A stretch of DNA of 12,460 nt from Pseudomonadota bacterium (GTDB lineage: Bacteria > Pseudomonadota > Gammaproteobacteria > Burkholderiales > Rhodocyclaceae). The position numbers and the translations under genes were made by a program. The DNA lies in NCBI GenBank assembly GCA_009778425.1, contig WRJU01000219.1, positions 1-12,460 on the forward strand, in the 5' to 3' direction. The number at the start of each line of letters is the position of its first letter. Position 1 is the first letter of the stretch. The notes below the pieces were generated by a model that made no database searches, was not told the DNA's origin, and saw nothing but the letters and a program-made list of their open reading frames with translations. Positions 1-6,993 of the stretch are shown in pieces.

Positions 1-20
1 GGTGGTGGTGGTGGTGGTGG
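1..20 (+). repeat. GGT trinucleotide repeat encoding a poly-glycine anchor
   Basis: Six full GGT units plus GG are visible and may continue leftward out of the window. They are read in frame as glycine codons of the lipoprotein. Unit gain or loss would lengthen or shorten the linker without a frameshift. Confidence 0.8.
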
Positions 21-930
21 AAGCAGTAGCTTTGGGGGCGGATCTGGAACAACCTTTACCACTTCAGGAATGGCCGGCGGTAAAACTCCTACAAGCACTC
101 TTGAGTTTTCAGATGCAGATACTACGGCAAATGCCTTGGCTTCTGCCGGTAGCGGTGTGCAAGAAAAGCTCAAATCGTTGTTTGGGATTGGGGAAAGTTA
201 CTACCTGAGAATTGAATCAAACGGTTCCGTGTCGGTGTTGTTTGATGAAGCCTTCACCTCTGCGAAACTCTACACAGCGAATGGTGTGGACTTTGCCGTC
301 ATGTCCACGTTATCAGAGAGATCGTCTGGGGGGGGGGTACAAGAGGACTATAGAATTGTTGCCTGGTTGGGGAAGTTGGATTACGCCAGTTTTGGTTACT
401 GGATGAATGTATTGGATGTCAAGGGTACTGTAGAACAGTACGTTTTTGATATGACGTTCATTGGATCGTATGAGGAGTATTTTTACGACGGAAAGAAGGC
501 TGACTATAATTCGCAGAATCTCAGCTTTACGGGGGTGGCCGCTGGTGTTGCTGAACATGTTGCTGTTAGTGGTTCCAATCTAACTGCCATTGCCATTCCC
601 CTTTTGGGTACGGCCGCACTGAAAATAACGAATGCCACTGCCGGTACTTTAGAACTGGCTTTTCCGAATTTCTATAAATTCACGGGATATGTGAATACAG
701 CTGCGGATGGTAGGCTCACAGGTGAATTCACCAGCTTGCAAAAGTTGGGGGCTTCTGCTATCCCGGATTTGCCTACAAATATGAGTCAATTCATGTATAA
801 AGGGATTGAAGGACAGCTTTATGGCGCGAGTCCGAGTTCACCCACTGAAGCGGCGGGAAGCTGGGAGTTGATGCAAGATGTTGCTGGGTCAACGACAAGC
901 ATCAAAGGCGTCTTCGGTGTAAAGAAATAA
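1..930 (+). CDS. TbpB-like surface lipoprotein, probable Slam substrate (5' end outside window)
   Basis: The open frame enters from the left edge, so the start codon, signal peptide and lipobox cysteine are not visible; 309 residues are seen. It opens with seven glycines, then Ser/Gly/Thr-rich sequence, like the flexible anchor after the lipid-bearing cysteine in TbpB, fHbp and NHBA. The C-terminal half has features of the TbpB-type 8-stranded barrel: FTGVAAGVA near 178-186, LLGTAALKI near 202-210, DGRLTGEF near 237-244, then GQLYGASPSSPTEAAGSWEL near 273-292 and a terminal IKGVFGVKK. Only one handle-plus-barrel unit seems present, far shorter than TbpB. The Slam-type gene follows 13 bases later, supporting co-expression. 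The ligand is unknown: haem, a metalloprotein or a host protein are possible, and no TonB-dependent receptor is in view. Base composition is AT-richer than the genes to the right. A G10 run at 328-337 may switch it on and off. Family is fairly sure from pattern; function is inference. Confidence 0.72.
   Translation, partial: GGGGGGGSSSFGGGSGTTFTTSGMAGGKTPTSTLEFSDADTTANALASAGSGVQEKLKSLFGIGESYYLRIESNGSVSVLFDEAFTSAKLYTANGVDFAVMSTLSERSSGGGVQEDYRIVAWLGKLDYASFGYWMNVLDVKGTVEQYVFDMTFIGSYEEYFYDGKKADYNSQNLSFTGVAAGVAEHVAVSGSNLTAIAIPLLGTAALKITNATAGTLELAFPNFYKFTGYVNTAADGRLTGEFTSLQKLGASAIPDLPTNMSQFMYKGIEGQLYGASPSSPTEAAGSWELMQDVAGSTTSIKGVFGVKK
328..337 (+). repeat. G10 homopolymer inside the lipoprotein gene (candidate phase-variation tract)
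   Basis: Ten consecutive G lie in the coding strand and are read as Gly-Gly-Gly plus the first base of a Val codon. With ten G the frame stays open to the TAA at 928-930. Loss of one G would bring in TGA at 404-406; gain of one would bring in TAG at 351-353. Either change truncates the protein before its barrel. Poly-G tracts of this length control surface proteins by slipped-strand mispairing in Neisseria, including the haem-binding lipoprotein HpuA. The switching role here is inferred. Confidence 0.6.
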
Positions 931-943
931 CTCGAACCAAAGT

Positions 944-2407
944 ATGCAGTTGCGTCTTAGAAGAGATAGGGCACGGATAGCCGTTTTATCCGTGTCCTGG
1001 GCTGCGGCTGTGTTTTTCTCGCCCTATGCGTGGAGCGCGCAAGAGGAAGACCCATCGCGTTCAATCCCGGATCAGAAGGCTGAAGTGCTCGAGGATTCTT
1101 CCGGCAATCAGCCTAAAGAAAATACGCCTACGGAACGCGTCCTGACCCCGGAGGAAGTCCTCTCCATTGGCAAGGCTCTCTTGGGTTTGAAGCGCATGGA
1201 TGACGCGGAAAAGCTCTTTCGCTCTCTTCTTCGGTCTAACGCCAGCGAAGACATCCGTATTGAAGCCGCCTTCCAGCTCGGCCAAACCCTCGTTCTGCGG
1301 GGACGGTTCCGCGAAGCGGCGCTGATCTACATCGACATCCTCAACCTCAAACCCGATCTACCCCGTGTGCGCCTGGAGCTGGCACTTGCCTATTATCTGG
1401 ATAAAAACTATCCGGATGCCACTTTTCAGTTTGAACTCGTAAAGGGCGGAGACCTCCCCCCGGAGGTGATCGCCAACGTGGATGCCTTTTTGGATCGTAT
1501 TCGCCGCCAGAAGGACTGGACGCTGGATTTTTCCCTCAGTCCGGTGATCGATTCCAACATCAGCCAGACTTCCGGAGACAAGGAAGAGTGCATCGATGTC
1601 TGGGGAATGACCCTATGCCGCCCGTTGGACGAGAAGCGCAGCGGGGTCGGGTTGAACATCAACGCGAATCTGGATTATTTCAAGCGTTTTAGCCAGGACT
1701 GGGGCTTACGCGCCTCTGCTGGCTTCAGCGTACTGGACTTCAAGGGCAATGCCTATGACGACCGCTCCCTCTACGCAGCCCTCGGTCCGCGTACCCTGTG
1801 GGCAAGCGGTGAAGCCAGCCTGCAACCTACGTTTCGCAAACGCTGGTATGCTGGAAAACAATACCGTGAAGAATATGGACTGCGGGTGGACGGGCGTCAA
1901 ATCTTTGGCAACCTCATCTTGGACGGTACGGCAAGCTATAACGCCAACGACTACGACAACGCTTACATACACAGCGTTCTGAACGGTTCGACTTGGTGGG
2001 GTCACCTTCAACCGCGCTACATTTTGAATGACCGCACCTTCATCCAGGTTGGTCTGGACTTTGTGCGCGAAAAGACCCGCGAAACCGCCTATTCTAATGA
2101 TGCTTGGAGCTATTCCCTTGGCCTCTACCGCATCCTTCCGTATGGATTTTCCGTGTTCATACAAGGCAGTCTGGCCGAGGTGAAATACCAAGCCCCACAA
2201 TGGTACGTGACGAAGGACAATGGGATAGATGAGGCAGTGCGCAAAGATAAAATACGGGCTTTGTCCATTTCCCTGTCCAGCAATCGCCTAGAAAAATATG
2301 GCCTGACCCCGATTGTGCGATACGGCTATACCCGACGCTTCTCCAATATCTGGAGCCGGGAGTTTGAGCGCAACCGTTTGGATTTTCTAATGAATTTCAG
2401 GATTTAG
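944..2407 (+). CDS. Slam-type surface lipoprotein assembly modulator (TPR + DUF560 barrel)
   Basis: Predicted outer-membrane protein that moves lipoproteins to the cell surface. Residues 1-32 form a signal peptide: basic Arg-rich start, hydrophobic stretch from about 12 to 29, likely cleavage after Trp-Ser-Ala. An acidic linker follows, then helical TPR-like repeats at about 68-188 (AEKLFRSLL, EAALIYIDIL, RVRLELALAYY). From about 192 the sequence alternates polar and hydrophobic residues as a beta-barrel. The end, GLTPIVRYGYTRRFSN then FERNRLDFLMNFRI, matches the usual closing strands of DUF560 proteins. Cys216 and Cys225 lie close together in an early loop and may form a disulphide. At 487 residues it is near the length of Neisseria Slam. 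It starts 13 bases after the TbpB-like lipoprotein gene with only a weak AAAG upstream, so translational coupling is likely. That lipoprotein is its obvious candidate substrate. A generic TPR-porin is the alternative, but the neighbour makes Slam much likelier. Confidence 0.85.
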   Translation: MQLRLRRDRARIAVLSVSWAAAVFFSPYAWSAQEEDPSRSIPDQKAEVLEDSSGNQPKENTPTERVLTPEEVLSIGKALLGLKRMDDAEKLFRSLLRSNASEDIRIEAAFQLGQTLVLRGRFREAALIYIDILNLKPDLPRVRLELALAYYLDKNYPDATFQFELVKGGDLPPEVIANVDAFLDRIRRQKDWTLDFSLSPVIDSNISQTSGDKEECIDVWGMTLCRPLDEKRSGVGLNINANLDYFKRFSQDWGLRASAGFSVLDFKGNAYDDRSLYAALGPRTLWASGEASLQPTFRKRWYAGKQYREEYGLRVDGRQIFGNLILDGTASYNANDYDNAYIHSVLNGSTWWGHLQPRYILNDRTFIQVGLDFVREKTRETAYSNDAWSYSLGLYRILPYGFSVFIQGSLAEVKYQAPQWYVTKDNGIDEAVRKDKIRALSISLSSNRLEKYGLTPIVRYGYTRRFSNIWSREFERNRLDFLMNFRI

Positions 2408-2603
2408 AGTGTCGCCCGACAATTCCATTGATGGCGGCAATGGTAAAACATGAAACGCACATTGACCTTTACCATTCGCGCTGGCAGAACTTGGCCTTAT
2501 CGAACGGACTGAGAACGGTGCGCTATCGTGTCCTTACGTCGCATTCATCGTTGATGTGTGATTGAACCCGTCGCTATTGTCGATGAGGCGAAGAGCCGGT
2601 CAG
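2408..2603. other. Intergenic region after the Slam gene
   Basis: I see no convincing gene in these 196 bases. It contains the overlapping inverted repeats described at 2425-2476. A TTGACC at 2462-2467 resembles a -35 box, but no matching -10 lies 16-18 bases downstream. The end of the region precedes the chosen start of the MBL gene and holds two alternative upstream starts in the same frame, TTG at 2562 and ATG at 2583. Confidence 0.5.
2439..2476 (+). repeat. 9-bp perfect inverted repeat with a competing 6-bp hairpin
   Basis: AATGGTAAA (2439-2447) is the exact reverse complement of TTTACCATT (2468-2476), with a 20-base loop. Its left arm overlaps a second small hairpin, CCATTG (2425-2430) with CAATGG (2438-2443), so the two cannot form together. 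Neither is followed by a T-run. It may be an mRNA structure at the end of the Slam transcript, an operator, or chance. Confidence 0.35.
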
Positions 2604-3707
2604 ATGAAAAAACGCGCCAAAGTCATTGCTGCCATTACCGCTATTCCGCTGGCTGTGGCGTCTGTCCTTGCTGGATGTGTGCTGCGCGAATTCGGTCAGA
2701 CGCCGGACGATCTTTCCCGATATGAATATTTACCCTATTTTGCGGACGGGAAATTCCATAGCTTGGAGGACACTCCTTTTTACCGGGATCGTGTGAGTGG
2801 TGGCAGCGCAAGCTGGTGGCGTTTTCTGTTGTCCAATACCCACGCCCCGAATACCCATTTGCCTATGCAAAGGCTCAACAGGGATTCCTTTGCGGAAAAG
2901 CCGGAAGAGTTGGCTGCGTATTGGTTGGGGCACTCTTCTCTCATCATCGAGCTGGAAGGCAAACGTTTACTGGTCGACCCGATTTTCGGCAATGCCGCGC
3001 CCGTCCCGTTCGTTGTGCGGCGCTACGGCCCTTCCCCGTTAGATCGTGAAGAGTTGCCGCCCTTTGCCTATGTGTTGATTACACATGACCATTACGACCA
3101 TCTGGAGTATTCCACCATACGCTATCTCAGGGATCGGGACGCCGTCTTCATCGTGCCGCTTGGTGTTGGCGCGCACCTTCTTAGGTGGGGCGTGCCTCCG
3201 GAAAAAATCCGAGAATTGGGTTGGGGCGACGAATTCAGCGAGGACGGCATCAGCATCATTGCGGAGCGCGGCAGGCATTTTTCCGGACGATCCCTGTCTA
3301 CGCGAAACAGCAGCCTGTGGGTCAGTTACGTCCTGAAAGGGCAGAACCATCGGGTTTTCATCGGCGGCGATACCGGCTACGGCGGGCATTTTCTCGACAT
3401 AGGCACCAAGCATGGGTCATTTGACCTGGTTTTCATGGAAATAGACGGCTGGAATTCCGGCTGGCCCAACACGCATCTGTTTCCAGCAGAGGTGATCCGG
3501 GCCTATCACGATGTCCGGGCCAAGGCGCTGGTTCCCGTGCACTGGGGAGTTTTCGATCTTGCTCTGCACCCCTGGGATGAATCCATTCGCGCGCTTTGCG
3601 CCCTGGCGGACGAAGATGGCAGCATCATCCTGCTCACGCCCCTTATGGGGCAAAAGCTGGTTCCTGGCGTTACGCCGGTTTCTCGCTGGTGGGAGAGCCT
3701 TCCGTAA
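2604..3707 (+). CDS. Metallo-beta-lactamase-fold hydrolase, lipoprotein (NAPE-PLD/UlaG-like)
   Basis: Predicted zinc-dependent hydrolase of the Lactamase_B_2 group, the group of N-acyl-phosphatidylethanolamine phospholipase D and UlaG. Start chosen at ATG 2604: it gives a textbook lipoprotein signal (MKKR, hydrophobic core, VLAGC with Cys25) and has AAGAG eight bases upstream. TTG 2562 or ATG 2583 would add 14 or 7 residues. Metal-site motifs: THDHYDH (His161, His163, Asp165, His166), His225 in ERGRHFSGRS, Asp256 in GGDTGYG and His313 in VPVHWG. The sequences WLGHSS, VDPIFG and PLGVGAHL are also typical of this subgroup. The substrate cannot be read from sequence; phospholipid or acyl-amide cleavage is possible. 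At 367 residues it is near family length. It should sit membrane-anchored in the periplasm; the residues after Cys25 (Val-Leu-Arg) lack a glycine anchor, so nothing marks it as a Slam cargo. It lies 196 bases after Slam and may be transcribed separately. Confidence 0.87.
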   Translation: MKKRAKVIAAITAIPLAVASVLAGCVLREFGQTPDDLSRYEYLPYFADGKFHSLEDTPFYRDRVSGGSASWWRFLLSNTHAPNTHLPMQRLNRDSFAEKPEELAAYWLGHSSLIIELEGKRLLVDPIFGNAAPVPFVVRRYGPSPLDREELPPFAYVLITHDHYDHLEYSTIRYLRDRDAVFIVPLGVGAHLLRWGVPPEKIRELGWGDEFSEDGISIIAERGRHFSGRSLSTRNSSLWVSYVLKGQNHRVFIGGDTGYGGHFLDIGTKHGSFDLVFMEIDGWNSGWPNTHLFPAEVIRAYHDVRAKALVPVHWGVFDLALHPWDESIRALCALADEDGSIILLTPLMGQKLVPGVTPVSRWWESLP

Positions 3708-3827
3708 GTGAGTTTCGCCGCCTTCGTGGATTGGGTGAGGGGACTGCTTGAATGAACACTTGTCGATTTGATCTACTTGCGTACCGATTCGATGAGCTAG
3801 AGAGAACCAATTCCACATAACGCAGGA

Positions 3828-3853
3828 CTTTCCATAAGGGCAGTTATGGAAAG
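3828..3853 (-). terminator. Perfect 10-bp inverted repeat between convergent genes (candidate terminator)
   Basis: CTTTCCATAA (3828-3837) and TTATGGAAAG (3844-3853) are exact reverse complements with a 6-base loop. The repeat begins one base after the stop codon of the minus-strand Nudix-ThiE gene and lies downstream of the plus-strand MBL gene, the expected place for a bidirectional terminator. The stem is AT-rich and no T-tract follows on either strand, so intrinsic termination would be weak. The rest of 3708-3854 shows nothing recognisable. Confidence 0.4.
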
Positions 3854-3854
3854 C

Positions 3855-4805
3855 TCAGCATAACCGTTCCCACGCACCACGGATTGCCGCGATGCCGTGC
3901 GCGCCGGATAGGCGCGCGGTTTCCATGTCGCCATCCTCCAGCCCGCCGAGCGCAAATACCGGCAGAGGTAGACCCGAGGCAAGCGCAGCGAAGCCTTCCC
4001 AACTCAAGGCTTCGCGGTTGGGATGGGTCGCCGTGCGCTTGACTGCACCGAGAAGCGCGTAGTCGAGCCTGAGCGCGCTGGCACGTTCGAGTTCGGCACG
4101 GGTGTGGCAGGAAGCTCCCACCCACGCAAAATCCGGGCGCGAACGGCTTGCCATCAATCGCGCCGCCGTCAGGTGGAGGCCGGCGGCTCCGGCTTCGTTT
4201 GCCAGTTCCGGTTCGCCGTTGACGATGGCCAGCGCGCCTGCCGCGCGCGCGCGGCGAACGGCTTCTTTCGCGAATGCCCGCTGCGCGGGCATGGGTAAAG
4301 CGCTTTCCCGGATCAGGACGAAGCGCAGCCCCGATTGCAGGGCATGATCGAGGGCGGCAAGCTGGGGTTCGATGCCGATCGAGGCGGCATGGGTAATTCC
4401 TAGTCGACGCGGCAGGGCAAGCGCCCTGAGGATAGGCCCATTGGCGGGCAGCATTGGCGCGGGTGCGTCCGGGCTGCCGGGCATGACCCAGTCCAGCGCG
4501 TCATGGACGCGGGCGCGGATTTCTCCCTGCCATTGCGCGACTTCAAAAAAGTGCAGTCGGACGCAGGCGTGTTCATAGGCATGCGTGCGCACAAGCCACG
4601 GATAAAGGCGTTCGGCCCGCAGCCCCAATTCTTCGCTGAGTTCGCGGCATAGCGCCTCGGCGGGCGATTCCCCCGTCTCGACCTTGCCGCCGGGAAACTC
4701 CCAGTAACCCGGATAAAAACTCCCCGGTGCGCGCCGTCCGAGAAGAAAACAGCCATCGTCGCGGACAATGATTCCGGCGGCGACATCGACAGTTTCTGGG
4801 TTCAA
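3855..4805 (-). CDS. Nudix hydrolase fused to a thiamine-phosphate-synthase-like domain
   Basis: Residues 1-130 are a MutT-type Nudix domain with a complete Nudix box at 40-62: Gly40, five residues, Glu46, seven residues, then RELSEELGL. It should hydrolyse nucleoside diphosphate derivatives, possibly oxidised dGTP as MutT does. Residues about 133-316 form a ThiE/TenI-like (beta-alpha)8 barrel, with LIRES at 164-168, GLHLTAARL at 209-217, SCH at 232-234, LGAVKRTATHP at 252-262 and ALGG at 285-288. This fusion is a recognised architecture in beta- and gammaproteobacteria. The ThiE half departs from the canonical substrate-binding motifs, so it may not make thiamine phosphate. The start is TTG at 4805, supported by AGGA eight bases upstream; the nearby ATG at 4825 is out of frame. 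It follows the DUF815 gene by 24 bases, so the two are co-transcribed. Confidence 0.88.
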   Translation of the reverse strand: MNPETVDVAAGIIVRDDGCFLLGRRAPGSFYPGYWEFPGGKVETGESPAEALCRELSEELGLRAERLYPWLVRTHAYEHACVRLHFFEVAQWQGEIRARVHDALDWVMPGSPDAPAPMLPANGPILRALALPRRLGITHAASIGIEPQLAALDHALQSGLRFVLIRESALPMPAQRAFAKEAVRRARAAGALAIVNGEPELANEAGAAGLHLTAARLMASRSRPDFAWVGASCHTRAELERASALRLDYALLGAVKRTATHPNREALSWEGFAALASGLPLPVFALGGLEDGDMETARLSGAHGIAAIRGAWERLC

Positions 4806-4813
4806 GTGGTTTT

Positions 4814-4817
4814 TCCT
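4814..4817 (-). promoter_or_regulatory. Ribosome binding site for the TTG start of the Nudix-ThiE gene
   Basis: AGGA on the minus strand lies eight bases before TTG at 4805. This spacing, and the lack of an in-frame ATG at the right place, decide the non-ATG start. Confidence 0.6.
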
Positions 4818-4829
4818 GTTCGCATGTGT

Positions 4830-5699
4830 TCAGCCTTCCCGCCCCGCGAAATCACGCGCAAATTGCCAGGCTACCCGCCCCGAGCGCGAACCGCGCAGCA
4901 GCGCCCATTGCAGCGCTTCCTGGCGCGCTTCCCGGAGGCGCTCTTTCGGTACGCCGAAAACCTTCAGCCAATGAGTGGCGATTTCAAGGTATTCATCCTG
5001 CCCGAACGGGTAGAAAGACAGCCACAGCCCAAAGCGATCCGAGAGCGAAATTTTTTCCTCCACGGCCTCTCCGGGATGGATTTCGCCGTCGGCGTGGCGT
5101 ACCGGCCTGTTTTCGTCGTGGTATTCCGGCATCAGGTGGCGGCGGTTGGATGTGGCGTAGATCAGCACGTTGTCGGCCAGCCCGGAAACCGATCCGTCCA
5201 GCGCGCTCTTGAGCGCCTTATAGGCGGCTTCGCCTTCCTCGAAGGAAAGGTCGTCGCAAAAGACGATGAACCGTTCAGGCCGGGCAGCTACCAGTTCCAT
5301 GATGTCCGGCAGGTCGGCAAGATCGGTCTTGTCGACTTCAATTACCCGCAGCCCCTTGTCGGCGTATCCATCGAGGAGCGCCTTGACGAGCGAGGATTTG
5401 CCCGAGCCGCGCGCGCCGGTCAGCAAAACGTTGTTGGCGTGCCGCCCGGCGAGAAATTGCCGCGTATTGCGTTCGATGCGTTCTTTTTGCTCGTCGATGT
5501 TTCGCAAATCCCGCAGGCGGATGACGGAAGGCGTGGCGACCGGCTGCAAGAGCACGCGGCCATGATGGCGGCGCCACAGGAAAGCATGGGCGGCATTCCA
5601 GTCCGGGGAGGAGGGCGGGCCGGGCAATACTGCTTCCAGCCGCGCCAGTACCTGCTCTGCGCGCGCGAGCAGGGTCTCAAGTTCTTTTGCGCTCATCAT
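4830..5699 (-). CDS. DUF815-family AAA-type ATP-binding protein
   Basis: ATPase of the DUF815 family with no well-established role. Visible motifs: Walker A GARGSGKS at 95-102, Walker B FIVFCDDL at 144-151, a sensor-1-like ATSNRRH at 182-188 with Asn185, and an arginine-finger-like SLSDRFG at 218-224. The N-terminal ~60 residues are helical and precede the ATPase core. At 289 residues it is of ordinary family length. Two ATG codons lie side by side (5699 and 5696); AAGGTG at 5701-5706 is better spaced for the second, so the true start may be 5696. It is first of a two-gene operon with the Nudix-ThiE fusion. In many betaproteobacteria this pair follows argJ; here mltA lies upstream and divergent instead. 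Confidence 0.87.
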   Translation of the reverse strand: MMSAKELETLLARAEQVLARLEAVLPGPPSSPDWNAAHAFLWRRHHGRVLLQPVATPSVIRLRDLRNIDEQKERIERNTRQFLAGRHANNVLLTGARGSGKSSLVKALLDGYADKGLRVIEVDKTDLADLPDIMELVAARPERFIVFCDDLSFEEGEAAYKALKSALDGSVSGLADNVLIYATSNRRHLMPEYHDENRPVRHADGEIHPGEAVEEKISLSDRFGLWLSFYPFGQDEYLEIATHWLKVFGVPKERLREARQEALQWALLRGSRSGRVAWQFARDFAGREG

Positions 5700-5767
5700 T
5701 CACCTTCGTGCTTTCACCGTCTTCCTGTCACGCTGTCCGGAGTTCCCGGCATTCGTCGGTATGCCGG

Positions 5768-5773
5768 TACAAT
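5768..5773 (+). promoter_or_regulatory. Possible -10 box for mltA
   Basis: TACAAT lies 39 bases before the mltA start in the 113-base divergent spacer (5700-5812) shared with the DUF815 operon. No good -35 is found 16-18 bases upstream; the nearest candidate, TTCCCG at 5743-5748, is spaced 19 bases. Weak assignment. Confidence 0.25.
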
Positions 5774-5812
5774 GGGCATTGAATCCATCCATTCAGTTTA
5801 CCTCTTTGCGCC

Positions 5813-6973
5813 ATGAATCTGCTTTCTCGTCATCGACTCGCTTCCCTCGTATCTGTCGCCATTGCCGTCGTTTCAGCCGCTTGTCAGCAATTGCCGCCGG
5901 AAACGGGTTCTCCGGGGACGAGTGCGCGCACATCTCCACGTCCGTCCACTTCGCCTGTGCCTTCCTCACCCCCGGCCAATGTTCCTTCCGTCTGGCGCGA
6001 GGCGCACTGGGACGAATTGCCGGGTTGGGACAGCGACGACCTGAGCGCGGCCTGGCCCGCGTTCCAGGAATCCTGTCGCGCCATCGGCCGTAAATCCGCT
6101 TGGGCAGCGGTATGCGCCGCCGCCGCTGCGCTGCCCGATACATTGCCTGACCGGGAAGTGCGCCAGTTCTTTGAACAGCGTTTCATCCCCCGGCAGTCTG
6201 TTGCGGGCAATGGCGGCGCGCAAGGGCTCGTTACCGGCTATTATGAACCGCTGATTCATGGCAGCCGGACGCAGCAGCCTGGAATGTGGCCGATTCTCGC
6301 GCCGCCCAGTGACTTGTGGTCGGCAGGCAAGAAGGTCGTTCCCTACTGGACGCGCGCGGAACTGGAAAAGCGCCGCGCCGAGGGCAGACTGCCCGCCCGC
6401 GTCCTGTTGTGGGCCGACGATCCGGTAGATTTGTTCTTCCTCCAGGTGCAGGGTTCCGGACAGGTCGAACTGCCCGATGGCAGCCGGGTGCGCGTCGGTT
6501 TCGCCGAGCACAATGGCCATCCTTACCGTTCCATCGGGCGTTGGCTCATCGATCGCGGAGAGCTTGCTGCCAATCAGGCCACGATGGAAGGTATCCGCCA
6601 ATGGGTGCGCAGCAATCCGCAGCGCCTCGATGAATTGCTCAACAGCAACCCACGTTATGTCTTTTTCCGCGAGTTGCCCATCGGGGAAGGGGGGCCTGTC
6701 GGGGCGCTGGGCGTACCGCTTCGTGCCGAACGAAGTATTGCCGTCGACCCGGCCTATGTCCCGCTTGGCGCGCCGGTATTTCTCTCTACGACTTGGCCGC
6801 TGTCGGACAAGCCGCTCAATCGCTTGGTCATGGCACAGGATACCGGCGCAGCGATCAAGGGCGCGGTTCGAGCCGATTTTTTCTGGGGCTTCGGCGATGA
6901 GGCCGGCGAACAGGCTGGAAAGATGCGCCAACAGGGAAAAATGTGGGTCTTGTGGCCCAAGGGATCAAACTGA
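5813..6973 (+). CDS. mltA: Membrane-bound lytic murein transglycosylase A
   Basis: Lipoprotein enzyme that cleaves the MurNAc-GlcNAc bond of peptidoglycan to give 1,6-anhydro ends, acting on the sacculus from the outer membrane. The N-terminus has an Arg-containing start, a hydrophobic stretch and Cys24 in VSAAC; Ser at -3 is not the ideal lipobox residue, so lipidation is likely but not certain. A Pro/Ser/Thr-rich linker runs from about 28 to 57. The MltA barrel domain follows, with GLVTGYYEPL at 138-147 and DLFFLQVQGSG at 206-216. The C-terminal 3D domain contains MAQDTGAAIKG at 340-350 and RADFFWGFG at 353-361. Asp343 in AQDTG corresponds to the catalytic aspartate of E. coli MltA (Asp308). 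At 386 residues it is close to family size. No Shine-Dalgarno sequence is evident before ATG 5813. It converges on glnE with only 20 bases between the stop codons. Confidence 0.95.
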   Translation: MNLLSRHRLASLVSVAIAVVSAACQQLPPETGSPGTSARTSPRPSTSPVPSSPPANVPSVWREAHWDELPGWDSDDLSAAWPAFQESCRAIGRKSAWAAVCAAAAALPDTLPDREVRQFFEQRFIPRQSVAGNGGAQGLVTGYYEPLIHGSRTQQPGMWPILAPPSDLWSAGKKVVPYWTRAELEKRRAEGRLPARVLLWADDPVDLFFLQVQGSGQVELPDGSRVRVGFAEHNGHPYRSIGRWLIDRGELAANQATMEGIRQWVRSNPQRLDELLNSNPRYVFFRELPIGEGGPVGALGVPLRAERSIAVDPAYVPLGAPVFLSTTWPLSDKPLNRLVMAQDTGAAIKGAVRADFFWGFGDEAGEQAGKMRQQGKMWVLWPKGSN

Positions 6974-6993
6974 TCTTGCCATCTAACCGGCCT

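Noticed and set aside
2462..2490. Promoter with TTGACC -35 upstream of the MBL gene
   Set aside because: No acceptable -10 hexamer occurs 16-18 bases downstream, and the -35 lies within the inverted repeat.
4806..5816. 336-codon plus-strand frame opposite the DUF815 gene
   Set aside because: The minus strand has Walker A, Walker B and sensor motifs; the plus-strand product resembles nothing and is a shadow.
5966..6931. 321-codon minus-strand frame opposite mltA
   Set aside because: The plus strand encodes a complete MltA with catalytic-region motifs; the antisense product is low-complexity.
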